Shown: positions 7,380-10,232 of the stretch, one piece after another
Layout of the letters: every line of letters begins with the position of its first letter
Numbering within the stretch: position 1 is the stretch's first letter
Origin: SIG438 sp034117945
GTDB taxonomy: Bacteria > Bacillota > Clostridia > HGM11514
Assembly (NCBI GenBank): GCA_034117945.1
Contig: JAXEOR010000153.1
Location: 1 to 10,232 of the forward strand
DNA: 10,232 nucleotides
Direction of reading: 5' to 3'
Program-made: the position numbers and the translations under genes
Notes under the pieces: generated by a model
What the model was told of the DNA's origin: nothing
The model's database searches: none
What the model saw: only the letters and a program-made list of their open reading frames with translations

Positions 7380-9191
7380 TTATTCTTCTTTTTTGGGTGG
7401 ATGACAGCTGATATACAGCTCATCCAACTGCTTTTGATCTACCGTTTCGGGAGCGTTGGTCATCAATTCCGACGCATTTTGCTGCTTCGGAAAAGCCATA
7501 ACCTCCCGAATACTGTCTGCTCCCGCCATCAGCATGACCAGCCGGTCAAAGCCAAAGGCCATTCCTCCGTGAGGAGGTGCGCCGAATTGAAAGGCATCCA
7601 GCAAAAAGCCAAATCTGTTTTGAACTTCCTCCGGCGGAAGATTCAGCAGCCGGAACATGGTCTCCTGCAGCTCTCTTTGATAAATCCGCAAACTGCCGCC
7701 TCCCAGCTCGTTTCCGTTTAAAATCACATCGTAAGCCTTGGCTCTGATTTTACCGGGATCGGTATCAACATACTGCAAATCCTCCTCCATGGGAGCGGTA
7801 AAAGGATGATGCATCGCCGTATAGCGGCCTTCCTCCTCGCTGTATTCCAGCAGCGGAAACTCAGTTACCCACAAAAAGCAAAATTCCTTGGGATTTAAAA
7901 GATTCAGCTTTCTGGCTACCTCCAGCCGCAAATTTCCCAAAGCGTCAAACACCACTTTGTCCTGGTCAGCCACAATCAGCACCAAATCACCCGGTTTTGC
8001 GTTCACACGCTCCAGAATGGCCTCCATTTCCTGCTGACTGAAAAACTTCGCAATGGGACTTTTCAAGCTGCCGTCCTCATTTACCACAATCCATGCCAGC
8101 CCCTTGGCTCGATAGGTTTTTACAAACTCACCCAAGGCGTCAATTTCTTTTCGGGAAAAGTCCTTGGCATGGCCGTCCACGTTAATCGCCCGGACACTTC
8201 CTCCCGCCTTTACCGCACCGGAGAACACCCCAAATTCGCAGTTTTCTACCAAATCAGAAAGATTTTTCAGCTCAAACCCAAACCGAAGATCCGGCTTATC
8301 TGAGCCGAAGCGATCCATGGCCTCGGCATAGGTCATCCGCAAAAAGGGTGTTTTTACTTCTACTCCCAAAAGCTCTCCAAACAGGCGTTTCAGCAGCTCT
8401 TCATTGATGGAAATCACATCGTCAATATCAACAAACGACATTTCCAGATCAATCTGCGTAAATTCCGGCTGACGATCCGCTCTCAAATCCTCGTCACGGA
8501 AGCATTTTACAATCTGAAAATACTGATCCATGCCGGAGAGCATCAGCAGCTGCTTATACTGCTGAGGAGACTGAGGCAGGGCATAAAATTTTCCGGGATG
8601 CACCCGACTGGGCACCAGAAAATCTCTGGCTCCTTCGGGAGTGCTTTTGATCAGCATAGGGGTTTCAATCTCTAAAAAGCCATGCTCATCATAAAAGTTC
8701 CGTATGATTTTGGCCGCCTTGTGCCGCAAAATCAAGTTGCGCTGAACATCCGGCCGTCTTAAATCAAGATAACGATAGGTCATTCTGACCTCGTCCTTCA
8801 CATCGGAATTTTCCTCAATGGCAAAGGGGGGCGTTGCAGAAGAATTCAGCACCCGCAGCTGTTCTGCCGCAATCTCAATTTCTCCCGTTTTCAGCTCCCG
8901 GTTGATATTCTTTTCTTCCCGCAGACATACCTTTCCCTGTACTGCAATCACATATTCCGAACGAAGGCCTTCCGCCTTTTCCAAAAGCTGTTGATCTGCA
9001 TCTCCCGAAAAGGTAAGCTGAACCAGACCGGAACGATCCCGCAGCCAGATAAAAATCAAATTTCCTAAATCTCTTCTGCGCTGCACCCATCCGGCCAAAG
9101 TTACGGTTTTTTCGGCATCCGCTGCGGAAAGCTCCCCGCACATATGGCTTCGTTTCATACCTTCCATGGTTTCCAGCTTATTCATTTCCAT
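7380..9191 (-). CDS. aspS: Aspartyl-tRNA synthetase
   Basis: A class II synthetase that charges tRNA-Asp. From the first ATG it is 603 residues, about the usual bacterial length. An OB-fold anticodon-binding domain (about 28-115, with GWVQRRRDLGNLIF and REEKNINREL) precedes the catalytic core: YRYLDLRRPDVQRN near 139-152, motif 2 FRDEDLRADRQPEFTQ at 231-246, a bacterial-type GAD insertion (about 300-420), and motif 3 with GMAFGFDRLVMLMAG near 543-557. Leu42 and Lys94 match the pattern of discriminating AspRS enzymes, which do not charge tRNA-Asn. Residue 49 is Trp where E. coli and B. subtilis have Asp. The start is uncertain: ATG at 9191 overlaps hisS by 14 bases, but further in-frame ATGs lie at 9185, 9167 and 9158. 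The last gives the N-terminus closest to known AspRS (MKRSHMCGEL) but lacks a well-spaced ribosome site. Confidence 0.98.
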   Translation of the reverse strand: MEMNKLETMEGMKRSHMCGELSAADAEKTVTLAGWVQRRRDLGNLIFIWLRDRSGLVQLTFSGDADQQLLEKAEGLRSEYVIAVQGKVCLREEKNINRELKTGEIEIAAEQLRVLNSSATPPFAIEENSDVKDEVRMTYRYLDLRRPDVQRNLILRHKAAKIIRNFYDEHGFLEIETPMLIKSTPEGARDFLVPSRVHPGKFYALPQSPQQYKQLLMLSGMDQYFQIVKCFRDEDLRADRQPEFTQIDLEMSFVDIDDVISINEELLKRLFGELLGVEVKTPFLRMTYAEAMDRFGSDKPDLRFGFELKNLSDLVENCEFGVFSGAVKAGGSVRAINVDGHAKDFSRKEIDALGEFVKTYRAKGLAWIVVNEDGSLKSPIAKFFSQQEMEAILERVNAKPGDLVLIVADQDKVVFDALGNLRLEVARKLNLLNPKEFCFLWVTEFPLLEYSEEEGRYTAMHHPFTAPMEEDLQYVDTDPGKIRAKAYDVILNGNELGGGSLRIYQRELQETMFRLLNLPPEEVQNRFGFLLDAFQFGAPPHGGMAFGFDRLVMLMAGADSIREVMAFPKQQNASELMTNAPETVDQKQLDELYISCHPPKKEE

Positions 9192-10232
9192 CGTTTTTCC
9201 GTCCCTCTTTCTGATTTATCAAAAATTCCGCCAGCTCTGAAAGAGCCACCTTGGTTTGCTCTCCCGTTTCCATATTTTTTACCTCGGCACTGCCCCGGGC
9301 AATTTCATCCTCCCCCAGCACAACCGAAAATTTCACACCCAGTTTATTCGCATATTTCATCTGAGCCTTCAAACTTCTGGAAAGGGAGTCCTTTTCACAG
9401 GATATTCCTTGCTTGCGCAGCTTGTATACCAAGGTCTGCGCCGCCCGCTCCGCCTGCTCTCCGATGCTTGCCACAAAAAGCCGGGGCATCTGCTGCTGCA
9501 AAAAATCTCCTCTTTGCTGCTCCAGCACCATCAGCAGCCGTTCCAAGCCTAGGCCAAAGCCAACGCCCGGAGCCGGATCTCCGCCCAGTTCCTCCACCAG
9601 ACCGTCATACCGGCCGCCGCCGCAAACCGTTCCCTGAGAGCCGATATCGGTGGAAACAAATTCGAACACCGTTTTGGTATAATAATCCAACCCACGCACA
9701 ATATGAGGATTAATCTGATAAGAAATTCCCATCTCCTTCAAATACCCTTGCAGCTGATCAAAATGCCGCTGGCAGTCAGAGCACAAATAGTCCAGAATCA
9801 CCGGAGCACCTGCTGCAATTTCTTGACACACAGGAGATTTGCAGTCCAGAATTCTCAGGGGATTTTTATCCAGCCGTTCCAGACAGGTTCCGCAAAGCTC
9901 CTGCTTTCTGCCGTTAAAGTAATCCTTCAGAGCTTTATTATATTCCTTTCTGCACACCGGACAGCCAATGGAATTGATGTTCAGCTGTACGTTGGAAATG
10001 TTCAGTTCCTTCAGCAATACAGAGGCCAAAGAAATAATTTCTGCATCCACCGATGGCTCCTGAGAACCGAATACCTCCACCCCAAACTGATGAAATTCTC
10101 TTAACCGGCCTGCCTGAGGCTTTTCATACCGATAGCAAGCTTGTAAATAATACAGCTTCACAGGCTGAGGCCCTGCATACAAGTGATGCTCCAGATAGGA
10201 CCTCACTGCCGCCGCTGTCACCTCCGGACGCA
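9178..10232 (-). CDS. hisS: Histidyl-tRNA synthetase (5' end beyond the right edge)
   Basis: The last 350 codons of hisS. The GTG at 10219-10221 is internal: the frame stays open to the edge and reads RPE just before it, which is the LRPE(G)TA motif of HisRS. Visible marks are YRYEKPQAGRLREFHQFGVEVFG (motif 2 region, described in part), VRGLDYYTKTVFEF (HisA motif) and GTVCGGGRYDGLVEELGG (HisB motif). Motif 3 is GFGLGLERLLMVL, and a C-terminal anticodon-binding domain covers roughly the last 95 residues. Between motif 2 and RGLDYY is an insertion with eight cysteines in a CxxC-rich pattern, as I recall from clostridial HisRS. The enzyme charges tRNA-His. It overlaps aspS by up to 14 bases, a common Firmicutes pairing. 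Any T-box leader, which controls this pair in B. subtilis, would lie outside the window. Confidence 0.98.
   Translation of the reverse strand, partial: RPEVTAAAVRSYLEHHLYAGPQPVKLYYLQACYRYEKPQAGRLREFHQFGVEVFGSQEPSVDAEIISLASVLLKELNISNVQLNINSIGCPVCRKEYNKALKDYFNGRKQELCGTCLERLDKNPLRILDCKSPVCQEIAAGAPVILDYLCSDCQRHFDQLQGYLKEMGISYQINPHIVRGLDYYTKTVFEFVSTDIGSQGTVCGGGRYDGLVEELGGDPAPGVGFGLGLERLLMVLEQQRGDFLQQQMPRLFVASIGEQAERAAQTLVYKLRKQGISCEKDSLSRSLKAQMKYANKLGVKFSVVLGEDEIARGSAEVKNMETGEQTKVALSELAEFLINQKEGRKNDGNE

Noticed and set aside
7362..7380. Possible terminator or promoter between aspS and the ABC ATPase gene
   Set aside because: The gap of 15 to 18 bases has no inverted repeat and no room for a promoter. 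It only contains a weak AAAGGCGGG ribosome-site candidate.
9670..9690. TATAAT-like sequence on the plus strand, as a possible promoter
   Set aside because: It lies inside hisS on the strand with no genes and lacks a matching -35 element. Chance occurrence is likely.
9144..9713. Long open frame (189 codons) on the plus strand across the hisS/aspS junction
   Set aside because: It is antisense to two unmistakable synthetase genes, the translation is Pro/Ser-rich without any recognisable domain, and there is no convincing ribosome site. It is a shadow of the coding strand.

Overview
This window reads as ordinary chromosomal DNA from a Gram-positive Clostridia-type bacterium (Firmicutes/Bacillota). 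The evidence is: strong AAGGAGG-type ribosome binding sites; a hisS-aspS pair, a common Firmicutes arrangement; a histidyl-tRNA synthetase carrying the CxxC-rich insertion I associate with clostridial enzymes; and base composition that by eye looks close to balanced. I cannot name a genus.

All eight genes lie on the minus strand, so transcription runs from high to low coordinates. In that order: hisS (3' part only; its start is off the right edge) and aspS, two class II aminoacyl-tRNA synthetases; an ABC-2 type transporter with an ATPase and a six-helix permease; a GldG-like membrane-anchored extracytoplasmic protein and a DUF4340 protein, which complete a four-gene 'gliding-type' ABC module; a large multi-spanning O-antigen ligase/polymerase-like (Wzy_C) protein with a C-terminal TPR region; and a Wzm/TagG-type polysaccharide export permease followed by the first 46 codons of its Wzt/TagH-type ATPase, cut by the left edge.

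Packing is extremely tight. No intergenic gap exceeds about 18 bases. Two junctions are 4-base start/stop overlaps (ATGA at 6408-6411, GTGA at 4294-4297), one is a direct TAA-ATG abutment (138/139), one is a 14-base overlap (hisS/aspS), and several ribosome binding sites sit inside or on the end of the preceding gene. I see no terminator, promoter, RNA gene, mobile element, repeat array or CRISPR. The simplest reading is one long transcription unit, or part of one, that places envelope-building genes downstream of two translation genes.

Functionally the window splits into translation (hisS, aspS), an uncharacterised ABC/GldG/DUF4340 membrane complex acting at the outer face of the cytoplasmic membrane, and surface-polysaccharide assembly (ligase/polymerase plus Wzm-Wzt exporter). 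The polysaccharide locus probably continues past the left edge. The least understood part is the ABC/GldG/DUF4340 module. The other points worth checking are the ligase-like protein in an apparently Gram-positive cell, an Asp-to-Trp change in the AspRS anticodon-binding domain, and the physical linkage of tRNA charging to envelope genes.
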